From positions 1 through 39,779 of the forward strand of contig JAHBYZ010000028.1 in NCBI GenBank assembly GCA_019635695.1: a stretch of DNA of 39,779 nucleotides. Reading direction: 5' to 3'. The notes under the pieces were generated by a model, which saw nothing but the letters and a program-made list of their open reading frames with translations, did no database searches and was not told the origin of the DNA. The position numbers and the translations under genes are program-made. This document shows positions 8,012 through 17,893 of the stretch, in pieces (position 1 is the first letter of the stretch; each line of letters starts with the position of its first letter). This stretch comes from Rhizobiaceae bacterium. Lineage in GTDB: Bacteria > Pseudomonadota > Alphaproteobacteria > Rhizobiales > Rhizobiaceae.

Positions 8012-8445
8012 CCCGCAAGCAGAAGCGGCTCTCCGTGATCGGCGGTGCGCTGGTGTTCCTGGCCGCGGCGACCGGCCTGACCTTCTATGCGCTCGGCCAG
8101 CGCACCTCCTATTTCTACATGCCGGCCGACCTCGCCGCCGCGACGATCGCGCCGGGCGAGCGCATCAGGCTGGGCGGACTGGTGGGAAAGGGCTCGATCG
8201 TGCGCGGGCAGGGCACCGAGGTGACGTTCGCGGTGACCGACGCCGCGGCGACGGTGAAGGTGGCTTATGCCGGCATCTTGCCAGACCTGTTCCGCGAGGA
8301 GCAGGGTGTCGTCACCGAGGGTACCTTCACGCCCGACGGAACGTTCCGTGCCGACAGCGTGCTCGCCAAGCACGACGAGACCTACATGCCGAAGGAAGTC
8401 GCCGACTCACTGAAGGAGCAGGGCCTTTGGCAGCACAACGAATAG
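8008..8445 (+). CDS. ccmE: Haem chaperone CcmE (CycJ)
   Basis: CcmE is a periplasmic, membrane-anchored haem chaperone that binds haem covalently and passes it to CcmF. The protein has 145 residues: a short basic N-terminus, one membrane anchor (about 8-29) and an OB-fold domain. The C-terminal LAKHDETY motif contains the haem-attaching H122 and Y126, the HxxxY pattern of the family. [24 protein letters not shown] shows the usual core in pieces. It overlaps ccmI by 4 bp and is followed by ccmF after 7 bp, so the genes are translationally coupled. The length is normal. Confidence 0.93.
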   Translation: MTRKQKRLSVIGGALVFLAAATGLTFYALGQRTSYFYMPADLAAATIAPGERIRLGGLVGKGSIVRGQGTEVTFAVTDAAATVKVAYAGILPDLFREEQGVVTEGTFTPDGTFRADSVLAKHDETYMPKEVADSLKEQGLWQHNE

Positions 8446-8452
8446 GCCGGCG

Positions 8453-10438
8453 ATGACGGTCGAGGTCGGTCATTTCGCGCTGGTCCTGGCGCTGGCTCTG
8501 GCGCTGGTGCAATCAGTCGCGCCGCTCATCGGCGCCCGGATCGGCGATCAAAGGCTGATGGCGATGGGCGCGCCGACGGCGCTCGCCGGCTTCGCTGCCG
8601 TGGCGCTGGCCTTCGCCGCGCTCGTTGCCGCCTATGTCGGCTCGGATTTCTCGGTGGCGAATGTGTGGGAGAACTCGCACTCGGCGAAGCCGCTGCTCTA
8701 CAAGTTCACCGGCACATGGGGCAACCACGAGGGCTCCATGCTGCTGTGGGTGCTCATCCTCGCCTTCTTCGGGGCGCTGGTGGCCATCGCGGGACGCAAC
8801 CTGCCGCCGTCGCTGCGGGCCAACGTGCTGGCAGTTCAGGGCACGATCGGCGTCGCCTTCCTGCTGTTCATCCTGCTGACGTCGAACCCCTTCGTGCGCA
8901 TCGATCCAGCGCCGCTCGAAGGGCGCGACCTGAATCCGATCCTGCAGGATGTCGGCCTCGCCATCCATCCGCCGCTGCTCTATCTCGGCTATGTCGGCTT
9001 CTCGATCAGCTTCGCCTTCGCCGTCGCCGCGCTTATTGAAGGCCGCATCGACGCGGCGTGGGCGCGCTGGGTGCGGCCGTGGACGCTGGTCGCCTGGATA
9101 TTCCTGACCGGCGGCATCGCGATGGGTTCCTACTGGGCCTATTACGAGCTCGGCTGGGGCGGCTTCTGGTTCTGGGACCCGGTGGAGAACGCCTCCTTCC
9201 TGCCATGGCTCGCCGGCACGGCGCTGCTGCATTCGGCTATCGTCATGGAACGCCGCTCGGCGCTGAAGATCTGGACGGTGCTGCTGGCCATCCTCACCTT
9301 CTCCCTGTCGCTGCTCGGCACCTTCCTCGTCCGCTCCGGCGTGCTGACCTCCGTTCACGCCTTCGCCACCGATCCGGCTCGCGGCGTCTTCATCCTCGCC
9401 ATCCTTGCGATCTTCATCGGTGGTGCGCTGGCGCTCTTCGCCCTGCGTGCCGGCAGTCTGTCCGCCGGGGGTCTGTTCCATCCGGTTTCGCGCGAGGGCG
9501 CGCTGGTGCTGAACAATCTGTTCCTGTCGACCGCTACCGCCACGGTGCTGATTGGCACGCTCTATCCGCTGCTGGTCGAGGCCGTCAGCGGCGACAAGAT
9601 TTCGGTCGGGGCGCCCTTCTTCAACATGACCTTCGGACCGCTGATGGTGCCTCTTCTGCTGGCCGTGCCGTTCGGGCCGCTGCTGGCTTGGAAGCGCGGG
9701 GACCTGTCGGCGGTCTCGCAGCGTCTCTTCGCCGCCTTCGCCCTGGCGCTGGCGGTGGTCCTGCTGACCTTGCTGTTCGTCGATCGCGCGGGCGTCTTCG
9801 CCGCCATCGGCTTCGGCCTGGCCGCCTGGCTCGTGCTCGGTGCGGCAACTGACCTCGTGTTGAAATCCGGCCTCCCCGGCGTAACCATGCGCACCGCGCT
9901 GGCGCGGCTTTCCGGCCTGCCGCGCTCGGTGTTCGGCACCGCGCTGGCCCATGCCGGCCTCGGCGTGACGCTGCTCGGCATCGTCTCGGTCACCAGCCTG
10001 CAGGTGGAGCACTTCCAGGTGATGAAGCCGGGCGAGCGCGCGGAGCTTGCCGACTTCGTGCTGACCTTCGACGGGCTTACCCCATATCGCGGCCCGAACT
10101 TCGTCGACGAGCGCGGGCATTTCACCGTGCTGCGCGGCGGCGCGCCGGCCGGCGATATGTGGTCCGCCAAGCGCGTCTACACGGCCCGCCAGATGCCTAC
10201 CACCGAAGCCGGCATCCGCACCTACGGCTTCGGCCAGCTCTACGTTTCGCTCGGCGACGCGACGGCTGACGGCGGCATTGTGGTGCGCGCCTGGTGGAAG
10301 CCGCTGGTGACGCTGATCTGGTTTGGCGCGGTGCTGATGATGGCCGGCGGCACGCTGTCGCTGCTCGACCGCCGGCTGCGCGTCGGCGCTCCGGCGCCGC
10401 GCAAGGCGGCGAGGAAACCGGCCGAGGCCACGACGTGA
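8453..10438 (+). CDS. ccmF: Haem lyase subunit CcmF (CycK)
   Basis: CcmF is the core of the cytochrome c haem lyase and attaches haem to CXXCH motifs in the periplasm. The 661-residue polytopic protein carries the tryptophan-rich WWD signature [19 protein letters not shown] (from residue 234). Conserved histidines lie in flanking loops ([36 protein letters not shown]). It starts 7 bp after ccmE and its stop overlaps the GTG of ccmH (10435-10438). CcmG and the ccmABCD genes are not in this window. In rhizobia they are known to lie elsewhere, so their absence here is expected. Confidence 0.95.
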   Translation: MTVEVGHFALVLALALALVQSVAPLIGARIGDQRLMAMGAPTALAGFAAVALAFAALVAAYVGSDFSVANVWENSHSAKPLLYKFTGTWGNHEGSMLLWVLILAFFGALVAIAGRNLPPSLRANVLAVQGTIGVAFLLFILLTSNPFVRIDPAPLEGRDLNPILQDVGLAIHPPLLYLGYVGFSISFAFAVAALIEGRIDAAWARWVRPWTLVAWIFLTGGIAMGSYWAYYELGWGGFWFWDPVENASFLPWLAGTALLHSAIVMERRSALKIWTVLLAILTFSLSLLGTFLVRSGVLTSVHAFATDPARGVFILAILAIFIGGALALFALRAGSLSAGGLFHPVSREGALVLNNLFLSTATATVLIGTLYPLLVEAVSGDKISVGAPFFNMTFGPLMVPLLLAVPFGPLLAWKRGDLSAVSQRLFAAFALALAVVLLTLLFVDRAGVFAAIGFGLAAWLVLGAATDLVLKSGLPGVTMRTALARLSGLPRSVFGTALAHAGLGVTLLGIVSVTSLQVEHFQVMKPGERAELADFVLTFDGLTPYRGPNFVDERGHFTVLRGGAPAGDMWSAKRVYTARQMPTTEAGIRTYGFGQLYVSLGDATADGGIVVRAWWKPLVTLIWFGAVLMMAGGTLSLLDRRLRVGAPAPRKAARKPAEATT

Positions 10439-10893
10439 AGATGCTGCGCGCCGCGTTGCTGGCTGTCGCGCTGGCCGGCGCGGCTCTGCCCGCTTTGGCC
10501 GTCCAGCCCGACGAGGTGCTCGCCGATCCGGCGCTGGAGGCGCGCGCGCGCGCCATCTCGGCCAATCTGCGCTGCATGGTCTGCCAGAACCAGTCGATCG
10601 ACGACTCCAACGCCGAGCTGGCGCGCGACCTGCGCGTGCTGGTGCGCGAGCGGCTGCTCGCCGGCGACACCGACGAGCAGGTCTATGCGTTCGTGGTCGC
10701 GCGCTACGGCGAGTTCGTGCTCCTGAAGCCCGCTTTCAGTGCGCGCAACGCGATGTTGTGGGCGACGCCAGTGGTCATCCTGCTGGCAGGGGGCGTGTTC
10801 CTGATGTTTCGGCGACGCAGGGCGCAGTCACCCGCCAGGGCGCTGACAGCCGACGAGGAGGCGCGCCTGCGCGAGCTTCTGCGCGACGGCTGA
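10435..10893 (+). CDS. ccmH: Cytochrome c maturation protein CcmH (CycL), GTG start
   Basis: CcmH is a membrane-anchored thiol-disulfide protein that keeps apocytochrome c cysteines reduced for haem ligation. The 152-residue protein has a signal peptide (about 1-23), the family signature LRCMVCQN with redox cysteines C47 and C50, and a C-terminal membrane helix (about 103-122). The GTG at 10435 overlaps the ccmF stop and has GAGG (10424-10427) seven bases upstream. An ATG two codons later (10441) is the only alternative and changes nothing important. It is the last gene of the ccm operon, and a dyad lies downstream. Confidence 0.93.
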   Translation: MKMLRAALLAVALAGAALPALAVQPDEVLADPALEARARAISANLRCMVCQNQSIDDSNAELARDLRVLVRERLLAGDTDEQVYAFVVARYGEFVLLKPAFSARNAMLWATPVVILLAGGVFLMFRRRRAQSPARALTADEEARLRELLRDG

Positions 10894-10913
10894 GCGCAGC
10901 CATCGTCGGCCCA

Positions 10914-10955
10914 ACATTACCAATTATTCATCCGCCGGAAATGGCGGCGTAATGT
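10914..10955 (+). terminator. Possible hairpin after ccmH / before degP
   Basis: ACATTAC (10914-10920) pairs with GTAATGT (10949-10955), and inside it CCGCC (10932-10936) pairs with GGCGG (10943-10947). There is no following T run, so this could be a weak terminator of the ccm operon or an operator for degP. The surrounding 128-bp gap shows no other strong element. Confidence 0.35.
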
Positions 10956-11021
10956 AGCCCCGCCTATCTCTGCCTTCGACCCGGCGCGCCATCCGCGCCG
11001 TTACCAGGAAGGACCCCAGAG

Positions 11022-12554
11022 ATGGAAAACACCCAGCCCCATTCCCGCCGCCGCACGCGCCTGCTTGCCGCCGCGGCTTCGATTGCCATTGCCGGCGCCA
11101 TCGGCTTCGGCGCTGTGACCAGCGGCACCGGCCCGGTCTTCGCCGAGGCGGTGCGTGTCGAGGCCCCGCAGCAGGCGATAGGTTTCGGCGACGTCGTCGA
11201 GAAGGTTTCGCCCGCCGTCGTCAGCGTGCGCGTCAGCTCCAACATCGCCCCGGCTTCCGACAATGGCGGCGGTTTCTCCTTCAATATGCCCGGCCTTGAA
11301 GACCTGCCGCGCGACCACCCCCTCAACCGTTTCTTCCGCGAGTTCCGCGGCGGCGGCAACGACAACGACCAGCGTCAGTTCGGCAACCGCCAGCGTCCGC
11401 GCGGCGGCGTGCGGCCGACCTCGCAGGGTTCGGGCTTCTTCATCTCCGAGGACGGCTTCCTCGTCACCAACAACCACGTGGTCGAGGGCGGCGCCGAATT
11501 CACCGTGGTGATGGACGACGGAACCGAGCTGCCGGCCACGCTGGTCGGCACGGACGAGCGTACCGACCTGGCCGTGCTCAAGGTCGATGCCGACCGCAAG
11601 TTCACCTACGTTGCCTTCGCCGATGACGCCAAGGTCCGCGTCGGCGACTGGGTCGTGGCCGTCGGCAACCCGTTCGGCCTCGGTGGCACGGTGACCGCCG
11701 GCATCGTCTCGGCCCGCGGCCGCGACATCGGCGCCGGCCCCTATGACGACTTCATCCAGATCGACGCGGCGGTGAACCGCGGCAACTCGGGCGGTCCCGC
11801 CTTCAACCTCAACGGTGAGGTCGTGGGCGTCAACACCGCGATCTTCTCGCCGTCCGGCGGCAATGTCGGCATCGCTTTCGCCATTCCCGCCTCTACCGCC
11901 AAGGATGTGGTCGGCCGCCTGATGACCGACGGCACCGTCGAGCGTGGCTGGCTGGGCGTGCAGATCCAGCCGGTAACCCCGGACATCGCCGAGTCGCTCG
12001 GGCTGAAGAACGCCCGCGGCGCGCTGGTTTCGGAGGCGCAGGCAGACGGCCCGGCGCTCAAGGCCGGCATCAAGGCCGGCGACGTCATCACCAAGGTCGG
12101 CTCGTCCGAGGTGGCCTCGCCGCGCGAACTTGCCCGCGTCATCGGCAACATGAACCCCGGCACCAAGACCGACGTGACGCTGTGGCGCAACGGCAAGGCC
12201 GAGACGCTGTCGCTCACGCTGGGCGAGCTGCCGGGCGCCGAGAAGGTGGCGGCCGCCAGCCCCGACAAGCCGGCGGCGCCGGATTCCCTCGAAGGTTTCG
12301 GCCTCACCGTGACGCCCGCGGATGACGGGGTCGGTCTCGTCGTTACCGCCGTCGAGCCGGACAGTGCGGCTGCCGAGCGCGGTATCGAGGCCGGCGACGT
12401 GATCCTCGCGGTCAACTCGCAAGAGGTGAAGTCGGCGTCCGATCTGGAGAAGGCTGTTGGCGCTGCGACCGATGCCGGCCGCAAGTCGGTGCTGGTGCAA
12501 CTGCGCCGTGACGACGCCAGCCGCTTCGTAGCGCTCCCGGTGCAGCAGGGCTGA
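11022..12554 (+). CDS. degP: Periplasmic serine protease DegP/HtrA (Do family)
   Basis: DegP is a protease and chaperone that removes misfolded envelope proteins. The protein has 510 residues. A long positively charged signal peptide (about 1-42) precedes a trypsin-like domain with the catalytic triad H152 (TNNHVVEGG), D182 (RTDLAVLKV) and S256 (NRGNSGGPAF). Two PDZ domains follow (about 285-380 and 405-500). A low-complexity glycine/asparagine/glutamine stretch at about 108-130, before the catalytic core, resembles the flexible Q-linker of DegP. AGGAAGGA at 11006-11013 supports the ATG. A response regulator and kinase lie directly downstream, an arrangement that suggests an envelope-stress circuit. 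Confidence 0.94.
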   Translation: MENTQPHSRRRTRLLAAAASIAIAGAIGFGAVTSGTGPVFAEAVRVEAPQQAIGFGDVVEKVSPAVVSVRVSSNIAPASDNGGGFSFNMPGLEDLPRDHPLNRFFREFRGGGNDNDQRQFGNRQRPRGGVRPTSQGSGFFISEDGFLVTNNHVVEGGAEFTVVMDDGTELPATLVGTDERTDLAVLKVDADRKFTYVAFADDAKVRVGDWVVAVGNPFGLGGTVTAGIVSARGRDIGAGPYDDFIQIDAAVNRGNSGGPAFNLNGEVVGVNTAIFSPSGGNVGIAFAIPASTAKDVVGRLMTDGTVERGWLGVQIQPVTPDIAESLGLKNARGALVSEAQADGPALKAGIKAGDVITKVGSSEVASPRELARVIGNMNPGTKTDVTLWRNGKAETLSLTLGELPGAEKVAAASPDKPAAPDSLEGFGLTVTPADDGVGLVVTAVEPDSAAAERGIEAGDVILAVNSQEVKSASDLEKAVGAATDAGRKSVLVQLRRDDASRFVALPVQQG

Positions 12555-12616
12555 CACCTGGTTGCTGCAAAAAAGCGGACCCGGATGGCGGCGCAAAGAC
12601 CCCCGAGTCGCCGCCG

Positions 12617-12696
12617 GGCCCGTATCGGGGCCGGAGGAGCGAGTTTTTCTTTCCGCCCGGTTCCGGCGGCAGCGGGCTCCCATCGCCCGCTGCCGC
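12617..12696 (+). terminator. Two candidate terminator hairpins after degP
   Basis: The degP-regulator gap holds several hairpins. GGCCCG-TAT-CGGG(G)CC (12617-12632) is followed by a T run at 12644-12652. A second stem, GCGGCAGCGGGC (12666-12677) with GCCCGCTGCCGC (12685-12696), has 12 perfect pairs and a 7-base loop and is followed by TAAACCTTTT. A weaker GGCGGCG/CGCCGCC pair lies at 12587-12615. Together they probably separate degP transcription from the next operon. Confidence 0.5.
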
Positions 12697-12742
12697 TAAA
12701 CCTTTTACGGCCCGGCAAGTTCCGGCAGGGATGGACGCGCCC

Positions 12743-12748
12743 TATAGT
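12743..12748 (+). promoter_or_regulatory. -10 element of the response regulator gene, implying a leaderless message
   Basis: TATAGT at 12743-12748 matches the -10 consensus at 5 of 6 positions and ends nine bases before ATG 12758. A start of transcription at 12755-12758 would leave no room for a ribosome binding site, and none is visible upstream of this ATG. A -35 element is not clear. Confidence 0.4.
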
Positions 12749-12757
12749 GTGCCCGCT

Positions 12758-13432
12758 ATGAAGATTCTCGTCATCGAGGACGACCGCGAGGCGGCCGACT
12801 ACATCCAGAAGGCCTTCGACGAGGCCGGCCACAACGCCCATGTCGCAGGCGACGGCGAGGCCGGTTTCATGGCCGCCGAGGATGGCGACTACGACGTGCT
12901 CGTGGTCGACCGCATGCTGCCGCGCCGCGACGGCCTCTCCGTCATCGCCGAATTGCGCCACAAGGGCGTCAAGACCCCGGTCCTGATCCTCTCCGCTTTG
13001 GGCGAGGTCGATGACCGCGTCACCGGCCTGCGCGCCGGCGGCGACGACTATCTGACCAAGCCCTATGCTTTCTCCGAGCTGCTAGCCCGCGTCGAGGCCC
13101 TCGACCGCCGCGGCGGCGCCAAGGATGTCGAGACGACCTACCGCGTCGGCGACCTTGAGCTCGACCGGCTTTCCCACACGGTAAAGCGCGCCGGCCGAGA
13201 GATCGTGCTGCAGCCGCGCGAGTTCCGCCTGCTCGAATACCTGATGCGCCATGCCGGGCAGGTGGTCACCCGCACCATGCTGCTGGAAAATGTCTGGGAC
13301 TATCATTTCGACCCGCAGACGAACGTCATCGACGTTCACGTCTCGCGGCTGCGCGCCAAGATCGAGAAGGATTTTTCCGGGCCGGTCCTGCACACCGTGC
13401 GCGGCGCCGGATACATGCTGAGAGCGGGGTAG
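12758..13432 (+). CDS. OmpR-family response regulator
   Basis: The protein has 224 residues. The receiver domain has the acidic pair D8-D9, phospho-acceptor D51 (VVDRMLPRRDG) and K101 (TKPYAF). The winged-helix output domain contains LQPREFRLLEYLM, NVIDVHVSRLRAKIE and HTVRGAGYML. It belongs to the large OmpR/PhoB class; the exact regulon is not known to me. The start at 12758 gives the standard MKILVIEDD opening. An in-frame ATG at 12731 would add nine residues and would place the -10-like TATAGT inside the gene. The kinase gene follows after 3 bp. The position next to degP suggests a role in sensing envelope stress, by inference only. Confidence 0.9.
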   Translation: MKILVIEDDREAADYIQKAFDEAGHNAHVAGDGEAGFMAAEDGDYDVLVVDRMLPRRDGLSVIAELRHKGVKTPVLILSALGEVDDRVTGLRAGGDDYLTKPYAFSELLARVEALDRRGGAKDVETTYRVGDLELDRLSHTVKRAGREIVLQPREFRLLEYLMRHAGQVVTRTMLLENVWDYHFDPQTNVIDVHVSRLRAKIEKDFSGPVLHTVRGAGYMLRAG

Positions 13433-13435
13433 GGG

Positions 13436-14875
13436 TTGGCAAAGCTCAAGGCCATCCTCAACACCACGGCGGCGCGGCTCTCGGCGCTCTACCTGATCCT
13501 GTTCGCCATCTGCGCGGGCGTGCTCGTCTTCTACATGACGGGGCTGACCGAGCGCCTGTTGCTGCAGCAGACGCAGGACACCATCAACGAGGAGGTCGCT
13601 GGCCTCGCCCGCGCCTACCAGCGCGGCGGCCTGCCGTTGTTGGTGCGCTTCATCGAGCAGCGATCGCGCCAGCCCGGCGCCAACCTCTATCTGATCGCCG
13701 ACGCCAACGGCCGCATCCTCGCCGGCAATGTCGAGAGCCTGGAAGCCGGCGTGCTCGACGCCGACGGCTGGACCGAGCGCCCCTTTGCCTACGCCCGCTA
13801 CGGCGAGAACGAGCTGCGCGGCGGGCTGAGCCCGGCGCAGTTGCAGGAGGAGATGGCCCGGCCTGCCCACCAGGCCATGGCCGCGGTCTACCGCCTTCCC
13901 AACCAGATGATCGTGCTGGTCGGCCGGGATCTCGGCGAGCCGGCGCGCTTCCGCGACGTGATCCGGCGCTCCACCCTCGTCGCCTTCGGCATGATGGGCA
14001 TCGGTGCGCTGCTGATCTGGCTGTTCGTCGGTCGCCGCGCGCTCAGGCGTATCGACGGCCTGTCGGAAGCCTCCGCGCGCATCATGGGCGGCGACCTCGC
14101 CGGCCGCCTGCCGGTGACCGGGGCCGGCGACGAGTTCGACCGCCTGTCGGAGAATCTGAACGCTATGCTGGCGCGTATCGGCGCGCTGAGCGACGGGCTG
14201 AAGCAGGTTTCCGACAACATCGCCCACGATCTCAAGACGCCGCTGACCCGCCTGCGCAACCGCGCCGAGGCCGCACTCGCCGGCAAGCGCACCGCCGGCC
14301 AGTATCGCGAGGCGCTCGAGGGAACGATCGCCGAATCCGACCAGCTGATACGCACCTTCAACGCCATCCTGATGATTTCGCGGCTGGAGGCGGGCAACTC
14401 CGCGGAGGCGACCACGCAGGTCGACCTCGCCGAGGCCGTGCGCGATGTCGTGGAGCTTTACGAGCCTGTCGCGGAGGAGGGCGCGGTGGCGCTGACGGCC
14501 GAAGCGCCCGGACCCGTGGTCATTGCCGGCAACCGCGAGCTGATCGGCCAGGCGCTCGCCAATGTGGTCGACAATGCGATCAAATATTCCGCCGGTGCGA
14601 CCGCGCCGGCGGTGGCGCTGAAGCTGGAGCGAATGGCCGACGGCATCGCGCTGTCGGTGCGCGACAACGGTCCCGGGATCCCCGAGGCAGATCGCGAGCG
14701 CGTGACCGAGCGCTTCGTGCGGCTTGAACAGAGCCGCAGCATGCCCGGTTCCGGTCTCGGCTTGAGCCTCGCGAAAGCCGTGATGAGCTACCATGGCGGC
14801 CGGCTGGAGATCGTCGACGCAGCACCTGGCCTGTTGGTGCGCATGGTGTTCCCGGCCGGGGGGAGACGGCCATGA
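13436..14875 (+). CDS. Membrane sensor histidine kinase, TTG start
   Basis: This 479-residue kinase is the probable partner of the regulator ending 3 bp upstream. It has TM1 (about 15-38), a periplasmic domain of about 140 residues, TM2 (about 180-200), a HAMP domain (RRIDGLSEASARIMGGDLAG, in part) and a HisKA helix with H264 (NIAHDLKTPLTRLR). The HATPase domain shows VVDNAIKYS, DNGPGIPE and GSGLGLSLAKAV. The start is TTG at 13436, the only start that keeps the basic MAKLKAIL lead before TM1; the G-rich end of the upstream gene could serve as ribosome binding site. Its stop overlaps the glnE ATG (14872-14875), so the three genes are likely one operon. Confidence 0.88.
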   Translation: MAKLKAILNTTAARLSALYLILFAICAGVLVFYMTGLTERLLLQQTQDTINEEVAGLARAYQRGGLPLLVRFIEQRSRQPGANLYLIADANGRILAGNVESLEAGVLDADGWTERPFAYARYGENELRGGLSPAQLQEEMARPAHQAMAAVYRLPNQMIVLVGRDLGEPARFRDVIRRSTLVAFGMMGIGALLIWLFVGRRALRRIDGLSEASARIMGGDLAGRLPVTGAGDEFDRLSENLNAMLARIGALSDGLKQVSDNIAHDLKTPLTRLRNRAEAALAGKRTAGQYREALEGTIAESDQLIRTFNAILMISRLEAGNSAEATTQVDLAEAVRDVVELYEPVAEEGAVALTAEAPGPVVIAGNRELIGQALANVVDNAIKYSAGATAPAVALKLERMADGIALSVRDNGPGIPEADRERVTERFVRLEQSRSMPGSGLGLSLAKAVMSYHGGRLEIVDAAPGLLVRMVFPAGGRRP

Positions 14876-17862
14876 GCGGTAAGAAGTCGGCGGCTGCAAA
14901 GACGCGCGGCGCATTGGAGGACGGGACCGTCTGGTTCGGCCGCCCGGCGGTGGCGCTGTCGCCGATGGACGAGGAAGCCGCCGCGCGGCACCTTTCCGAG
15001 CTTGGCGAAGCCGCCGCCGAGGCCGGCGCGAATGCGCTTGCCGCCCTGTGCGCCGCGCCCGACGCGCCGCTCGCCCGCTTCCTTGCCGCCGTGCTCGACC
15101 TTTCCGTGTTTCTGCGCGAAGGGCTGCGGCTCGATCCGCTGGCGCTGGAACGTCTCTATGCCGAACCTGTCGATGCGCGCCTCATCGCGCTGACCGGCGA
15201 AATTCGCGCTCTGCCGGGCGTCGAGGGCCTCAGCGAGGCCGAACTGATGCGCCGCCTGCGGCTGCTCAAGCGCGAGGCGCATCTGCTGATCGCGCTCGCC
15301 GATCTCGCCCGCGAAGCCGATGCCGAACTCAGCATCCGCCGCCTGAGCGACCTCGCCGAAGCGGCTGTCGGCACCGCCATCGACTGGCTCTCCGTGCAGG
15401 CGCATGCCGACGGCAAGCTGAAGCTGCCTGACCCCGCAAAGCCGGGCGAGGGGTCCGGCTGGATCGTGCTCGGCATGGGCAAGCTCGGCGCGCACGAGCT
15501 CAACTTCTCCTCCGACATCGACCTGATCGTCTTCTTCGATCCCGATGCGCCGGCGATCGTCGACCGCTACGAGGCGGGTGAGCTGTTCGCGCGTATGACG
15601 CGCCGGCTGGTGCGTATCCTCCAGGACCGCACGGAGCACGGCTACGTCTTCCGCACCGATTTGCGCCTGCGTCCCGACCCCGGCTCGACGCCGCTGGCGA
15701 TCCCGGTCGAGGCGGCGCTCAATTACTACGAGGCGCGCGGCCAGAACTGGGAGCGCGCCGCCATGATCAAGGCGCGGCCGGTGGCCGGCGATCTCGCGGC
15801 CGGCGACGCCTTCCTGCGCGAATTGCAGCCCTATGTCTGGCGCAAATATCTCGACTACGCAGCTATCGCCGACATTCACTCGATCAAGCGCCAGATTCAT
15901 GCCCACAAGGGCCACGCCGACATTGCCGTGCTCGGCCACAATGTGAAGCTCGGCCGCGGCGGCATCCGCGAGATCGAATTCTTCGTGCAGACGCAGCAGC
16001 TCATTGCCGGCGGCCGCTCGCCAGAGCTGCGCGGCCGCGAAACGCTGGCGATGCTGGGCCGGCTGGCCGAGCGCGGCTGGATCACCAGGGGCGCCGCCGA
16101 CGCCATGGCGCGCCAGTACCGCTTCCTGCGCGACGTCGAGCACGCGCTGCAGATGGTCGCCGACGAGCAGACGCACACGCTGCCGGACGACGAGGCCGGA
16201 CTCGAGCGCATCGCGCTGATGCGCGGCTTCGCTGACGCCGGTGCCTTCTCCAAGGCGTTCCGCGATGCCTTGCGCCAGGTCGAGAAACACTACGCCGCGC
16301 TGTTCGAGGCTGCGCCGGAGCTTTCGGCGCAAAAGGGCAATCTCGTCTTCACCGGCGATGTGGACGACCCCGGCACCATCGAGACGCTGTCCTCGCTCGG
16401 CTTCGCCCGGCCTTCCGACATCACCCGCATCATCCGCACCTGGCATTACGGCCGCTACCGCGCCACCCGTTCCGCCGAGGCTCGCGAGCGCCTCACGGAG
16501 CTGACGCCGGCACTGCTTGAGGCGTTCGGGCGCACGCGCCGCGCCGACGAGGCGCTGGTGCGCTTCGACGAGTTCATGGCCGGCCTGCCGGCGGGCATCC
16601 AGCTTTTCTCGCTGCTGCAGTCCAATCCGGGCCTGCTGCGCCTCGTCGCAACCATCATGGGCGCCGCGCCCCGACTGGCCGGCATCATCACCCGCCGGCC
16701 GCACGTCTTCGACGGCCTGCTCGACCCGCTGCTGATGGCCGAACTGCCGAGCAAGGCCTATCTGGGCGAGCGCCTGTCGGCTCTTCTCGCCGGCGCCGGC
16801 GGTCACGAGGACCGGCTCGACCGGCTGCGCATCTTCGCCGCCGAGCAGAAATTCCTCATCGGCATCCGCCTGCTCTCGGGCGCCATCGACGCCACCCGCG
16901 CCGGAAAAGCCTTCTCCGACCTCGCCGACCTGACCATCGGCGCCGCGCTCGACGCTGTGGTCGAAGAGTTCGCAATGCGCCACGGCAGGGTGAAGGGCGG
17001 CCGCATCGTCATCCTCGGCATGGGCAAGCTCGGCAGTCGCGAGCTGACCGCCGGCTCCGACGTCGACCTGATCCTGCTCTACGACCACGATCCCAAGGCC
17101 GAATGGTCGAACGGCGACAAGCCGCTCGCGCCCGCCCACTACTATTCGCGGCTGACCCAGCGCCTGATCGCCGCCGTGTCGGCGCCGACCGCCGAGGGCG
17201 TGCTCTACGAGCTCGATCTGCGCCTGCGCCCGTCCGGCAACAAGGGGCCGGTTGCCACCCATCTCGAATCCTTCGGCCGCTACCAGCACGAGCAGGCCTG
17301 GACCTGGGAGCACATGGCGCTGACCCGCGCCCGCATCGTCGCCGGAGACGACAAGCTCGCGGCGAAGGTCGAGGCCGAGATCGCTTCGGTGCTCGCCATG
17401 CCCCGCGACGCGAAAAAGGTGCGCCGCGAGGCCGCCGAGATGCGCGACCTGATCGCGGCCGAGAAGCCGCCGGAAAACGCTTGGGATCTCAAGCTGATTC
17501 CGGGCGGTCTGATCGACCTGGAATTCATCGCGCAGGTCGCCGTGCTTACCGGTAAGAGCGACGCGGAAAAAAGGATTACGGAAACTTCATCCGTGCTTGC
17601 CGCGCTGTCGCCCGATTTCGCCGTACCCTCGTTGCGAGACGAGCTGGTTGCCGCGCACAACCTCTACCAGGCGCTGACGCAGGTGATCCGGCTTTGCCTC
17701 ACCGGGCCGCTCGAGCCCGACGATATACCGCCGGGTCTCGCCGACCTGATGCTCGGCGCGACCGATTTGCCCGACATGGCGGTGCTTTCCGCCCATGTCG
17801 CCGAGACGGCGCGGAAGGCGAAGCAGGGCTTCGATCTTCTGCTTCGTGGGAAGAGGGCTTGA
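14872..17862 (+). CDS. glnE: Bifunctional glutamine synthetase adenylyltransferase/adenylyl-removing enzyme
   Basis: GlnE adds AMP to glutamine synthetase when nitrogen is plentiful and removes it when nitrogen is short, under PII control. The 996-residue protein has two nucleotidyltransferase domains. The N-terminal adenylyl-removing domain has GMGKLGAHELNFSSDIDL from residue 201. The C-terminal adenylyl-transferase domain has GMGKLGSRELTAGSDVDL from residue 716. Helical GlnD/PII-type regulatory segments follow each. Both active-site aspartate pairs are present, so both activities should be intact. It overlaps the kinase gene by 4 bp, so its expression may be tied to that two-component system; this coupling of nitrogen control to an envelope operon is positional and may be fortuitous. 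Confidence 0.96.
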   Translation: MSGKKSAAAKTRGALEDGTVWFGRPAVALSPMDEEAAARHLSELGEAAAEAGANALAALCAAPDAPLARFLAAVLDLSVFLREGLRLDPLALERLYAEPVDARLIALTGEIRALPGVEGLSEAELMRRLRLLKREAHLLIALADLAREADAELSIRRLSDLAEAAVGTAIDWLSVQAHADGKLKLPDPAKPGEGSGWIVLGMGKLGAHELNFSSDIDLIVFFDPDAPAIVDRYEAGELFARMTRRLVRILQDRTEHGYVFRTDLRLRPDPGSTPLAIPVEAALNYYEARGQNWERAAMIKARPVAGDLAAGDAFLRELQPYVWRKYLDYAAIADIHSIKRQIHAHKGHADIAVLGHNVKLGRGGIREIEFFVQTQQLIAGGRSPELRGRETLAMLGRLAERGWITRGAADAMARQYRFLRDVEHALQMVADEQTHTLPDDEAGLERIALMRGFADAGAFSKAFRDALRQVEKHYAALFEAAPELSAQKGNLVFTGDVDDPGTIETLSSLGFARPSDITRIIRTWHYGRYRATRSAEARERLTELTPALLEAFGRTRRADEALVRFDEFMAGLPAGIQLFSLLQSNPGLLRLVATIMGAAPRLAGIITRRPHVFDGLLDPLLMAELPSKAYLGERLSALLAGAGGHEDRLDRLRIFAAEQKFLIGIRLLSGAIDATRAGKAFSDLADLTIGAALDAVVEEFAMRHGRVKGGRIVILGMGKLGSRELTAGSDVDLILLYDHDPKAEWSNGDKPLAPAHYYSRLTQRLIAAVSAPTAEGVLYELDLRLRPSGNKGPVATHLESFGRYQHEQAWTWEHMALTRARIVAGDDKLAAKVEAEIASVLAMPRDAKKVRREAAEMRDLIAAEKPPENAWDLKLIPGGLIDLEFIAQVAVLTGKSDAEKRITETSSVLAALSPDFAVPSLRDELVAAHNLYQALTQVIRLCLTGPLEPDDIPPGLADLMLGATDLPDMAVLSAHVAETARKAKQGFDLLLRGKRA

Positions 17863-17893
17863 GTGGTGGGACGCTCATCCCCATTTCCCGAAC

